This document shows, piece after piece, positions 55,240 through 64,000 of a DNA stretch of 64,000 bases (positions are counted from its first letter, which is position 1; each line of letters begins with the position of its first letter). The notes under the pieces are model-generated. The model searched no databases. It saw nothing but the letters and a program-made list of their open reading frames with translations, and had not been told where the DNA came from. The translations under genes and the position numbers were made by a program. The DNA is from Heligmosomoides polygyrus polygyrus (lineage: Eukaryota; Nematoda; Chromadorea; Rhabditida; Heligmosomidae), in NCBI GenBank assembly GCA_947396885.1, contig OX377204.1:52625139-52689138 (forward strand), written 5' to 3'.

Positions 55240-56227
55240 TGTTTTATTTCTTATCACCTGTATTATCTGTAGTCCCGTTGATCAACGACTTCCTCGAGCG
55301 GGCGCTAGCAGCGTCTCCATTCGTCCCTGTCGCGTGCCAGAGTGGTCCAATGGATCCTCCTCGCTCGAGGGACACGAAGAGCGTCATAGCGGTCGTTCAG
55401 GGCTTTCACGAAGAAGTCCGACCAACGCGTTGGTGGGCGTCCCGGTGTTCTCTTGACATCCCGCGGAATCCAGTAACGGTTCTCGTCCAGCGGGTGTCTG
55501 CGAAGCGCATTACGTGGCCGGCCCACCTAATTTTCGATAACTTGGCCCACGCGGCAGCGTCTCTGATCTTCGAACGTCGGCGAAGCTCGGAACTCCGGAG
55601 GCCTTCTCTCACTTGCGTGAGTCGTGTCACTCCGAGCAACGTCCTCTTGATTCCACGCTGCGCGACGCTGATCGCGTGTTCATCCTGCTTTCGTATAGCC
55701 CAGGTCTCTGAGGCGTATGTTAGGGCAGGAAGAACAGTGGAGTCGAATAAGTGGGCACGGAGTCGGACGTTCTTCGCCTTCTTCGCGACTTCTTCGACGC
55801 TCTTAAAACCTCCCCATGCCGCTCGCTCCTCCTGCTCAGCTCTGGCGCTAGATCGTTGGCCATATTGACTTCGCGACCCAGATACACATAGCTGGAGCAT
55901 TGGGAGATGTTCGCTCCGTTGAGCGAGAATGGGGCATCAGAAACTTGTCCGTTCCTCATGAGCATCGTCTTCGTAAGATTCAGCTGCAGTCCAACGTTCC
56001 CACATACGCGATCGAAGTCGGCCAGCATTCGCTCCGCCTGGCTGATGCTCGGTGTTATGAGCATGATGTAGTCAGCGAAGCGAAGATGATGTAGTTGCCG
56101 GCCGTCGACCTTCACTCCCATGTCTTCCCATTCTAGTTAGCGCATGACGTTTTCGAGGGTGGCACTGAAGAGTTTCGGGGATATGGTATCCCCTGCCGAC
56201 CCCCTCTCTTTACGTCGTTCAGGTCGA

Positions 56228-56527
56228 TGAACGTAAAGGCCCCCGCAGACTTTTGCGGCGTCGCCGCTGCCCTATGGTTAAGCAGAGACGCAGAGCTCGC
56301 CGCCAGCGGCGCCTTCAGCGGCGCTGCTGGGCGGCGCCGCTGGCCGGCCGGCGGCACCGGCGGCACCGGCGGCGTCGCTGGCGGAAATGACTTGAATCAT
56401 TCCACCCGGCGGCGCCGCTCCAGCGTCTGTCTGTCTGCGCTCTGCGCATCGACCGTCTCCGCTCTGGCGGGATCCAGAGCGGAGACGGTCGATGCGGTGG
56501 CGCGATCGTCATCGGGGCGCGCTATTG
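56228..56527. mobile_element. GC-rich insert in the LINE, related to the 21.2-kb MITE
   Basis: GCAGACTTTTGCGGCGTCGC and CCCTATGGTTAA at its left resemble, in reverse, GTATGGTTAAGGATAGGACC and GCCGCAAAAGTGTGTGGGGC at 21640-21680. The middle AATGACTTGAATCATT matches AATGATGTGAATCATT at 21505. It replaces the LINE segment between endonuclease and palm. Confidence 0.55.
56446..56495. repeat. Perfect hairpin, 22-bp arms, 6-nt loop
   Basis: Bases 56446-56467 pair perfectly with 56474-56495; the loop is CGGGAT. It lies at the right side of the GC-rich insert. Confidence 0.9.
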
Positions 56528-57536
56528 TTAAGCACCAGTCGGTCGGTCAGTCAATACTTGCGATTGGAGATGATGTGGTTGATCTCGTTGTGGAACTGGC
56601 CGCCGGGGTCCCAGGTATCGTAGGGAGGGAGACTTCTGGAACTGAGAGTTTCCATGGATGGTCTTGGTCGACATGATAAACTCAGACAGCCTTTCACCTT
56701 GCTCGTTCCACTCCAAACCGTGGGTTCCGATGTGAATTTCTTCCGGCGACCTTCGTAGCCCGATCTTGGCGTTGAAGTCGCCGACGATCACCTTGTAGAA
56801 GGTGTGATCTTCCTTATAGAACTTCTCCAGCTCCACGTAGAAGACTTCGATCTCTTTGTCGTTGTACTCGGATATTGGGGCATACGCGACGAACACAGCC
56901 AAAGCCGGCACGGAGCCGCATCGCTTCAGTCGCAGTCATCCGATTCGGGTTGTCAGAGACTCGTACGAATCGATGTTCATGGCCAGGAAAGTTGACGAGG
57001 ACACCAACGCCGCCTACTCCCCTGCTGTCGCATGTTCTTCTCCGGAGTAGTAGGCGCCGTGAAGGAGGTGGTGTCTTCTCGTTTCGGTCAGTCCGATGAC
57101 GTCGTACTTGCTCTTCCTGCCTTGCATCATCAAGTCTTTGACGGATGCTTCCGATGCAAGTGTGCGGGCGTTGTAAGTACAGATCGTGGTCCTAGTCCTT
57201 CAATTTGCGCAGCCTGATTATGCCCTGAGATTTTAGCAGCCTCTCCGTACTCATCCTTCCCACCGCTGCGGAAATGGAGGCTCTTTAGGGGTCAGAGGAA
57301 TGAGGCCCTTTAGTGCTGCTGTGTTTGACTGCAATACAACAAGGGTAACTAGTCAGGCTCTGTCGTGCGGGCGAAGAACTCCGGGCAGCCAACCAGACTG
57401 CCCGAAGGGGCGGGGCGAGACTTTTAAGGCGGCCTCGAATCGCCTTACGATGTACTCCCAGTCTACCGAGTGCAAGCTTTTGACCGAGCCGACACAGTCA
57501 CAATCCGCACAGGCGCGAACACATTATACTTCGGAC

Positions 57537-57772
57537 CGAATCGAATAATTTCGAATGAATATTCGAATAAATTCGAATACTCGAATATTCATTATTCGAA
57601 TATTCGGTGAGGTCCAAAATTCGAAAATATTCATTATTCGAATATTCGATGAGGCCAAAAATTCGAAAATATTCATTATTCGAAAATTCGCTGAGGTCCA
57701 AAATTCGAATATATTCGTTATTCGACTATTCAACGTGCCCCAAAATTCGAATATATTCGAATATATTCGACG
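57537..57772. repeat. TTCGAA array 5
   Basis: Four tandem units of about 50 bp, each with TTCGAATATTCGGTGAGGTC or a close variant and CAAAATTCGAAAATATTCAT. It is near the 5' side of the LINE at 55240-57290. Confidence 0.85.
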
Positions 57773-57789
57773 CTACTGAGGTAGACTAC

Positions 57790-58869
57790 TGGGAGTCAGT
57801 TTTTGCGCCTTCTAGATGTAACTCGCCTAAAGTCAAGTATATGAAAAACCAAGGATATTTTTGAGCTCAGCAGCTCGAGCTCTATCGTTCGGTATACATA
57901 TTTCATATGGAGCCATGAAATTATTCGAAATTGGAAACATGTTTAATTACCCAAGCTTAAAGGCCGACCAATGGACTTGAGAAACATGAACGATGCTGCC
58001 AAGGTCGACCTCTGTCGAAAGTACTTCATCGTCGGTTTGCTTGGTCTACCGTTTTTGTGGCTTTGGAACACAATCTGGTTCTTTGGTTGAGGCTTTCTTC
58101 GACCGCAATCACCGGCCACCAATACCAATCGGAAGTATGTCACGCTGAGTGCCATAGGAGCGATCTTCTGGTTAATAGTAATATGTGTCTGGGAGACCAT
58201 CTTCCAGTCGTACCTTTCGAAAGGTGTCGCATGGGCGGACTATATGATATTCATCTTCTCAGTCGGAAGGGTATAGACTGGCTGCGATCTCAACCCAAAT
58301 TGCCATAGCATCATTCATCTTTCTCAAAGTCCTTTTTTGTGATTCACTTGTAGGAGACCTTATTTCTCAGCTTAACGACGAGGTGTTTCCTCACTCAATT
58401 GTTGTTTTCTCTTGTGCGGGTTTGTAACATAAAACATCATATACATATTAACATAATGATGCAGCTTTCTTATTGTTGAAGCTGTCATTTCGGTGTCCAT
58501 GCGCTCCATTTTGAAGGGCGGCCGCTGACGAGTTGTCCATCGCAAGCGCGTGCGAGCGCGTGCGAGGCGCCACATTTCGTGCCCGCCACTGATCCTTGCC
58601 GGGTATGCGTCCGTCATCTTTTTTTGTTTTTGATTTTTTCGTGTCTATTCATTCCGTGTCCATTCGGTCGTACGCGAAACGAATAAACGTGAGCGTCTCT
58701 TAGTGCCTCTGGGTGAAAGGGGTAACCCTCCTAGGTTCTGTTTATACTGGGTCGTCGAGCGACGTGATTCGGTGTATAGTGGAATCCTCACGCTTCACCA
58801 CTTGTCGAGTTACTTAGGAAGTGAGCCTCGGCTCAGAGCAGACCCTTGGTGTACCCCCACTGTGATGTC
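57790..58869. other. Gene-free stretch, nothing recognised
   Basis: The frames at 57943-58308 and 58703-58936 carry no motif. The sequence CGCGTGCGAGCGCGTGCGAG near 58550 is a short direct repeat. Confidence 0.4.
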
Positions 58870-61005
58870 CACTTTCCTTGTCACCCGTGTGGAGTTCGTA
58901 TCGCCGCTTTCGAGCCCTTGTACATGTCCCTTATGACCGTAATCAGACGTTCCGGGACACCCCTCCCTCGAAGGGCATTCCAGATTACGGTCCGAGCTAG
59001 CCTGTCGTAGGCCTTCTCCAGGTCCAGGAATGCCGGGTAGCAGGGTTTTCGTTTCTCCCGATATTTCTCCTCACCTGACGAGCGACGAAGATGGCGTCTG
59101 TGGTGGACCTCTCAGGCATGAAGCCCTACTGCACCTGGGAGATGGGTACCATCTCCCTCAGCCTTGAGTCGACCAGTCGTTCGTAGATCTAGATCATCGT
59201 GTGTGAGATCAGTTTGATCCCTCGGTAGTTGCAGCATTCGGAAGCGTCTCCATTCTGCTTGAAGATGGGGATTATGGTGCTGTTCCTCCAGTCATCCGAC
59301 ATCTTACCTTCTTTCGTGATTCTGTTGAGGAACTGCGTCAGCCAGTGATTCCGAGGTCCTCGAGCACCTTCCAAGCCTCTACTGGCACACCGTCAGGCCC
59401 TGCTGCCTTTCCGAGTTTCATCTTCCCTATGGCCCTGCGAACCTCTTCTTGCGTCCAGGGTGGGATGGGTCCTTCCGTTGGTTGTTCTTCCTCGGCCTTC
59501 CGACGAGGGAACTCCTCGTTCAGGAGTTCCTTGAAGTACTCCTCCCATCTCTCTCTGACCTCGACCGGCTTCCGTAACACCCTACCGTCAGCACTCTTCA
59601 CAGTCTTCACTACTCGAATGTCGAGCCTAGCTCTATGACGCGCCTTGGCCAGGCGGATGGCGAACTTCTCTCCCTCTGGCCCGTCTAATTTCTCGTACAG
59701 GACATCCATTTCCGCGTTCTCTGCCTTCGCTACAGCTGTTTTTGCCAGCCTCTTCAGCTTCCTGTAGGCTGTGAGATGCTCGGGTGCCCTCGTCTTCTGC
59801 CACAGCTTGTAAGCCTCCTTCTTCCTCTTCACCGCAGCCTGCATATCTTCGTTCCAGAACCATGCCGATTTATCCCCTCTGGTTCCTCCCTTTGTTTCTC
59901 CCAGGGTTTCCTTGACACATCTCAAGATCGTTTGGGCTACCCTCCTCCAGGTCTCATTCACGGGAGCAGCTGGATCTGGAAGGCCTGCTTCGAGCACGCC
60001 CTTCGTAGCTCGTTCCGCACTAAACCCCGCAGTCTCTACCACGGATCCTGGGTTCCGTCCTCACTTTGGGCCTGGTGTGTAGAGGTTTGCTAAGGTCGGC
60101 TACCAAGCGTCTATGCTGTGATGCAACGTCTTCTCCCGGAATGACCTTCACATCCCGGACTGTTTTCAGGGCAGCCCTTGGAATCAGGATGTGGTCGACT
60201 TCCGTCCTTCTTCCTCCGCTAGCATAGGTCACCTTCTGCCTCTTCGCGAAGAAGGTGCTACAGACAGCCAGGTCGTGGGCGATAGCCAGATCCAGAATTC
60301 GTTCTCCATCCGGGTTTACCTCCATGAACCCTTTCCACTCCTCTTCTGCCACTCCCCACAGCCCGTTCATGTCCCCTGCTATGGAGAGGTAGTCGCCTTC
60401 TGGTACGAACCTTATGACTTCCTCGAGCGAGAGGTAGAAGTCATCCTTGTCGTGCTCGGAGCATCTGGTCTACGGAGCGTAGACAGACATGATGGTCCAG
60501 TAACCCTCCTTCGTGTCCAGCCGCAGTGACATGATGCGGTCGTTTATTCTTTGGACAACCGCTACTGAATCCTTAAGGGACTCCGCGACAGCTATCCCTA
60601 CCCCGTTTCTCTTGGTGTCCTCTCCGTTGTAGTACAGCTTGACTCCTTCTCCGATCTCCCTGGCTGTCGCCCCTTTCCATCGCGTTTCCTGCAGACACAG
60701 GACTTGTATCCTTCTGCGCTTCATCCGGTCAGCCACTTCCCTAGATCTTCCAGTCAGCGTTTCCACATTCAGAGTCTTCAGTCGAACTAGCTTCTTTAGC
60801 CGAGGTCGTTCGGCCCTCGGTAGCCCTCGCGTACTGACCACAGAACTCGGGCGGGGGTTCTGTGCGCCACTTCCGGGTGACGTCCTAGCCTTTACACTGA
60901 TTCTATTGCGACTTGTGATCATGATTTTGTGACGAGGTTTCTCCATCAGCCGGCCTGTCAACCTGGGCCTGACGCTGGAACCGTTGTCATTTTTGCAATT
61001 TTTGC
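58870..61005 (-). pseudogene. Second LINE, 5' end present and 3' end missing
   Basis: From the right, LKTLNVETLTGRSREVADRM, LCLQETRWKGATAREIGEGV and DRIMSLRLDTKEGYWTIMSV, then VYAP and a stop, form the endonuclease start. GDYLSIAGDMNGLWGVAEEE and TYASGGRRTEVDHILIPRAA complete it. The linker and fingers follow at 60042-59338 (SAWFWNEDMQAAVKRKKEAY, VRRAIGKMKLGKAAGPDGVP), then by frameshift NYRGIKLISHTMI and QVQ-stop-GFMPERSTTDAIFVARQVRR. The last trace is LEKAYD-type sequence and GVSRNV with stops near 58900-59000. The YADD box and all that follows are absent. It has several stops and frameshifts. The presence of the 5' end without the 3' end is the reverse of ordinary LINE truncation. It is a different lineage from the element at 55-57 kb. 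Confidence 0.85.
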
Positions 61006-61021
61006 AGGGCATGGCGTGCCG

Positions 61022-61091
61022 GAGCCAGGAGTCGAACCTGTGGCCGTTTGTGCATGAAACTACACTACTAACCACTAGGCTAACTCGGCTC
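61022..61091 (-). tRNA. tRNA-like sequence (tRNA-derived, probably not functional)
   Basis: On the minus strand 70 bases begin GAGCCGAGTTAGCCTAGTGG and end in GGTTCGACTCCTGGCTC. The acceptor stem GAGCC/GGCTC, a perfect T stem CAGG/CCTG with loop TTCGACT, a box A (TTAGCCTAGTGG) and a box B (GGTTCGACTCC) are all visible. The anticodon arm is GTGTA/TGCAC with a six-base loop, one short. It adjoins the 5' end of the LINE. I take it for a tRNA pseudogene or SINE head with a working-looking Pol III promoter. Confidence 0.5.
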
Positions 61092-61229
61092 CGATTCATC
61101 CTGTTCGATCCAGAAAAAATTATGATTTTTTACAGTGAATTGATCAGCACCTCGAGGTTTTTGTGGCTGAATTTTATCCGTATGGGTGGTCTGCTTCGGC
61201 TGAAAATAATTTTTTCATGAAAAACATAT

Positions 61230-61440
61230 CGACATTGCAGCGGAGAAGCTTGTTTCTTTTTCGCTGTATGATACACAGTGCTTGAATTTTTGTAGGGTAC
61301 AATTCCACTTTTGATGATGTTTCCTTCAGATGGGAGAAAACTATTTCCAAGGGAAGCCCATCTTCCATCCTTCGGTTGCGACTCTGCAATCGATTCAAAG
61401 AGCGCTTCAAAAAAAAATTCTACGGAAGCACTTACAAGGG
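61230..61440 (-). repeat. Dispersed repeat D, copy 3, diverged
   Basis: GATGATGTTTCCTTCAGATG, GCCCATCTTCCATCCTTCGG and CAAAGAGCGCTTCAAAAAAA follow the same order as 49270-49370. Confidence 0.5.
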
Positions 61441-61536
61441 AGAAAAAAATTGGATAAAAAGGATTTAATTATTTATTTATTCATTATTTAATTGTTTTAA
61501 ATTTTATTATTTTTATTTATTATATTTTACTACTAG

Positions 61537-61835
61537 GGCTCGTGTAGCGCAGTCGGAGGAGGCGCGACTGTCGCGTGCACCCGATACCAGGTTCCTGGTT
61601 CGGATTTCCCGCTCAGGCCAACCAAGCCTTCCATCCCTCCGGGGTCGGTGAATTGGTACCAGACTTGTCTGGGAAGGATAGAGCGCTGACTTGTTCATCG
61701 GCTGGCCACCGCAAGTCATTGTATGGCCAAATACGCATTCATGTCGCCTCCACGACATCCCGTAGAAGAAGAATGCGCTGGCGCATCCCAGAAGGGATTG
61801 AGTAGCGCCGTCCTTTATCCTTTATCCTTATCCTT
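61537..61835 (+). mobile_element. SINE-A, best preserved copy
   Basis: The tRNA-derived head (GGCTCGTGTAGCGCAGTCGG with box A TAGCGCAGTCGG; box B GGTTCGGATTTCC at 61606) leads to a body of about 200 bp (CAACCAAGCCTTCCATCCCT, GGTGAATTGGTACCAGACTT, TCATCGGCTGGCCACCGCAA, GAATGCGCTGGCGCATCCCA) and a tail CGCCGTCCTTTATCCTTTAT plus two more CCTTAT-like repeats. Length near 300 bp. Both Pol III promoter boxes are intact but for one base in box B. Seven other copies are in the window, five of them in pyc-1 introns. The LINE that mobilises it is not known. Confidence 0.8.
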
Positions 61836-61916
61836 ATATTTTACTATTATTTATTTATTATTTATATTTATTTTTTCAATCAGTTGATTATTATATTTAT
61901 GATTGATTTTTTTTCA

Positions 61917-63445
61917 ATAACTCTTCGACTTCTGGAGAGAAAGTATAAGATACCAATCTGTCTTCTTCATGCTCAACCAATCATACTGCTAGTGATCTCA
62001 CGGACCTCACATACAGCAACCTCCCACTGCGACAAGAAGGCGTAATACTACCGACATCATCGTCGTCGTCCGGCGACCAGTCTGAATGTTGCGCTTCGCG
62101 TTCAAGTTAGGCGAACATAACGAGTGAAAGAGCAGGCGACTTTTCTTTGCAGTTGCTCGGTAGCATACAAGGGCCTATCCCAACTACAAAATAGATAATA
62201 TTCTTTATCTTGACCGTCTTCGTTAGGCATTGATGGTGAGCCTGTCAGCACTACTTATTTCATGACTCCAAAGGTCGAGGAGAGATTGAAAAAAGTATAA
62301 AAAATTATCTTAATTTCGATTCATTTATCATTATTTTTATTTATTTATTATGTATTAACTATTAACTATTACCTACTATTTATATTTATATTTTTAATAA
62401 ATTAAATAATGTATATATTTATATCTGATTGATTGTTGTGATCATCCTTGGCACACTACACGAGACCTCCTTCTAGAGTTGATATCACTTGTATTATACA
62501 ATGTGTTCTCCGTGACGAGTTATTGGTTGTCTTGCTTACTGCCGTCCTCCCGACTACTCAGCCCCTTTTCCTAGGGAGATCGGCGTGCCTAACGGGGCAT
62601 AATTCAAAATACTATGTGTGGAGATATTGATTGTGCTGATGAGGAGGAAACACTCCCTGTAGTTTTTTGTTTGATGTTTATTCCATTGTCGTTCTCTCGT
62701 TCGCGGCGTTCGCTTGACTTGAACGAAGCGCAGGATGTAGACTGCTCGTAGTATTACGTCTTCTTGTAAAGGTGACGAGGTTGCTGTATGTGACGGCCGT
62801 GAGATCGCTAGCAATATGATTGGTTGAGCATGAAGAAGACAGATTGGAATCAGACAGACAGACTGTTATACTTTCTCTCCAGAGGTGGAAGAGGGGTCGA
62901 AAACATAAATATATAAATTAATTAATTAAAATATAAATTATAAAGAATTGATACTGTTACAACGATCAAAACTTCTAGCGCCAGACGGGACTAGAACCCG
63001 TACCTTCCTTTGACCGGGCGGGAATGCTCCTCGCCATTATACCACCGGCGCTGTTTGATCGAACGTTACATCCACACCTCGTGCGACCCATCAGCGCTCA
63101 CCCGTATATCGGGATGAGCCGGCCGCTGATACCAGCATGGAACCAGTTAAGTGTAGGTCTTGATAGAAATGATTCAAATGATTCATTCAATTTTTATATT
63201 TATTTGAAATAAATAATAATAAAATATAATGCATAAAAATAAAATGGAAAACAATAAATAAATAAATAAATATAAAAACAAGGCTTTTTATCCAATTTTT
63301 TTTCATTTTCTCCAACATTTTTGGAGTAGTGAAGTACAGTCGTGCTGACAATCCCACCGTCAATGCCTACCAAAGACGGTCAAGACAAAGAATATTATCT
63401 ATTTTCTAAGCAAAGAAAAGCCGCCTGCTCTCCTCAATGGCCAAT
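61917..63445. repeat. AT-rich region with two interleaved inverted-repeat pairs
   Basis: Bases 61948-62030 (ATACCAATCTGTCTTCTTCA through CATACAGCAACCTC) are matched in reverse at 62775-62850. Bases 62118-62255 (GAGCAGGCGACTTTTCTTTG through AGATAATATTCTTTATCTTG to GGCATTGATGG) are matched in reverse at 63340-63440. The pairs overlap rather than nest. ATTT/TTTA microsatellites fill the spaces. No gene seen. Confidence 0.6.
62978..63051 (-). tRNA. tRNA-like sequence, acceptor and T arm intact
   Basis: The minus strand reads GCGCCGGTGGTATAATGGCG at its start and ACGGGTTCTAGTCCCGTCTG then GCGC at its end. The seven-base acceptor stem pairs fully (one G-U), the T stem ACGGG/CCCGT is perfect, and the length of 74 fits. 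The start resembles glycine tRNA. The anticodon stem does not form in the right place, so I call it tRNA-derived rather than a gene. Confidence 0.4.
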
Positions 63446-64000
63446 CGAACTATGGATTATGAACGCTGTTGCTTTATTTATTTTTTTGTTTTTATATCGT
63501 AACATCTAGGTTAAAATAAGGTACGATGTCAGTATGGTACAATACCGTGGTCAGAATACACTTTACATGGACAAAATTGTATCGAGTAAGCCCAACACTT
63601 AAAGGAATTCGCACGAAAACAGAACAATGGAAAAGCAGATGTAGGCCTGCAAAAACACATTTTCCAAAAATAACAGATACAATGAAAAGCTGTAAATCAT
63701 AATTGGCGACAAATCCACGCTTTCATTACGATTTCATGATGACGATTCCGATGAGTTTTCTTCTTCATCGGGAGAAAGAACGCTTTCCCTCCCAGCATGC
63801 CTTACCTTGATCTGAAGACTGACAGAATAGGAATCGTTTCCTTCCAACATTAATGCGCTATGGTGTAATTACGTCCACGCTCGTATGCCGCTCCGGTACT
63901 TCCCGTCGTATGAACAGGCGACCGCAGGGATGAGAGCGACAGCGACAGCGCTCGACTACGATCAGATTTTGGCGGCGATCACCCTTTTTTAATCAATTCG
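63446..64000. other. Gene-free end of window
   Basis: AT-rich sequence without recognised repeats or motifs. Confidence 0.4.

Larger units (their letters stand above)
55240..57290 (-). pseudogene. RTE-like LINE with its middle replaced by a MITE-like insert
   Basis: Read from 57290 downward, the endonuclease half starts near TYNARTLASEASVKDLMMQG (57180), followed by YDVIGLTETRR, a stop, then VFVAYAPISEYNDKEIEVFY and VIVGDFNAKIG, the APE-type active-site motif. It breaks at 56528. After a 300-bp GC-rich insert the frame resumes in the reverse transcriptase palm (DVKRG, GRQGIPYP shifted from VRQGDTISP, then LFSATLENVMR, HHLRFADYIMLITPSISQAE with FADY for YADD) and continues through GNVGLQLNLTKTMLMRNG, LRSSELRRRSKIRDAAAW and [12 protein letters not shown] to [20 protein letters not shown] and the end near 55260. 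The finger region is missing. Stops and frameshifts make it dead. An AATAAA lies at the 3' end. Confidence 0.85.

Noticed and set aside
59338..61099. Host endonuclease/exonuclease gene
   Set aside because: The motifs are those of a LINE endonuclease followed by reverse transcriptase, with stops and frameshifts.

Overview
The window is nuclear DNA of a nematode, most likely a strongylid such as a hookworm. This is inferred from four things: the one complete host gene is a pyruvate carboxylase very close to Caenorhabditis PYC-1; it is cut by many short introns ending in TTTCAG-like acceptors; the mariner and LINE families are types common in strongylid genomes; and there is no bacterial-style gene packing. 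Everything here was read by eye. No database search was run, so family names rest on motif recognition.

The only confidently functional host gene is pyc-1, on the plus strand, in 30 coding exons from 23735 to 39720 (1172 codons plus stop). The model runs from a basic presequence in exon 1, through the biotin carboxylase and carboxyltransferase domains, to the biotinylated lysine (AMKM) in the last exon, with an AATAAA signal at 39981. All exon phases join. One intron (27526-27619) lacks a GT donor.

Almost everything else is transposon debris. Region 1-6300 is largely featureless, with a Tc1/mariner helix-turn-helix relic, a SINE and a MITE. Region 6.4-19.0 kb holds two large fold-back elements built from the 5' half of a mariner, a dead LINE reverse transcriptase, a mariner deletion derivative with an intact DD34D triad, a nested inverted-repeat block and tandem dispersed repeats. 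Region 19.0-23.6 kb is a stack of MITEs (Tourist-like TTA insertions, GC-rich elements, a SINE split by a MITE). Several pyc-1 introns carry SINEs, MITEs or a fold-back. Region 41-49 kb has TTCGAA minisatellites, a decayed mariner, a 1.4-kb near-palindrome and, at 47670-48953, a full-length mariner with an uninterrupted transposase, matching inverted termini and a TA duplication, which is the best candidate for an active element. Region 52-54 kb is minisatellite. Region 55-61 kb has two decayed non-LTR retrotransposons on the minus strand. The end is AT-rich repeat with tRNA-like sequences.

Two tRNA-derived SINE families recur: SINE-A, at least eight copies, with a tail of CTTTAT repeats; and SINE-B, about three copies. 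Five TTCGAA arrays are spread over the window. There is no operon, CRISPR array or rRNA. The most unusual signals are the mariner-derived fold-backs, the perfect short inverted duplications inside mobile elements, the non-GT intron of pyc-1 and the intact mariner.
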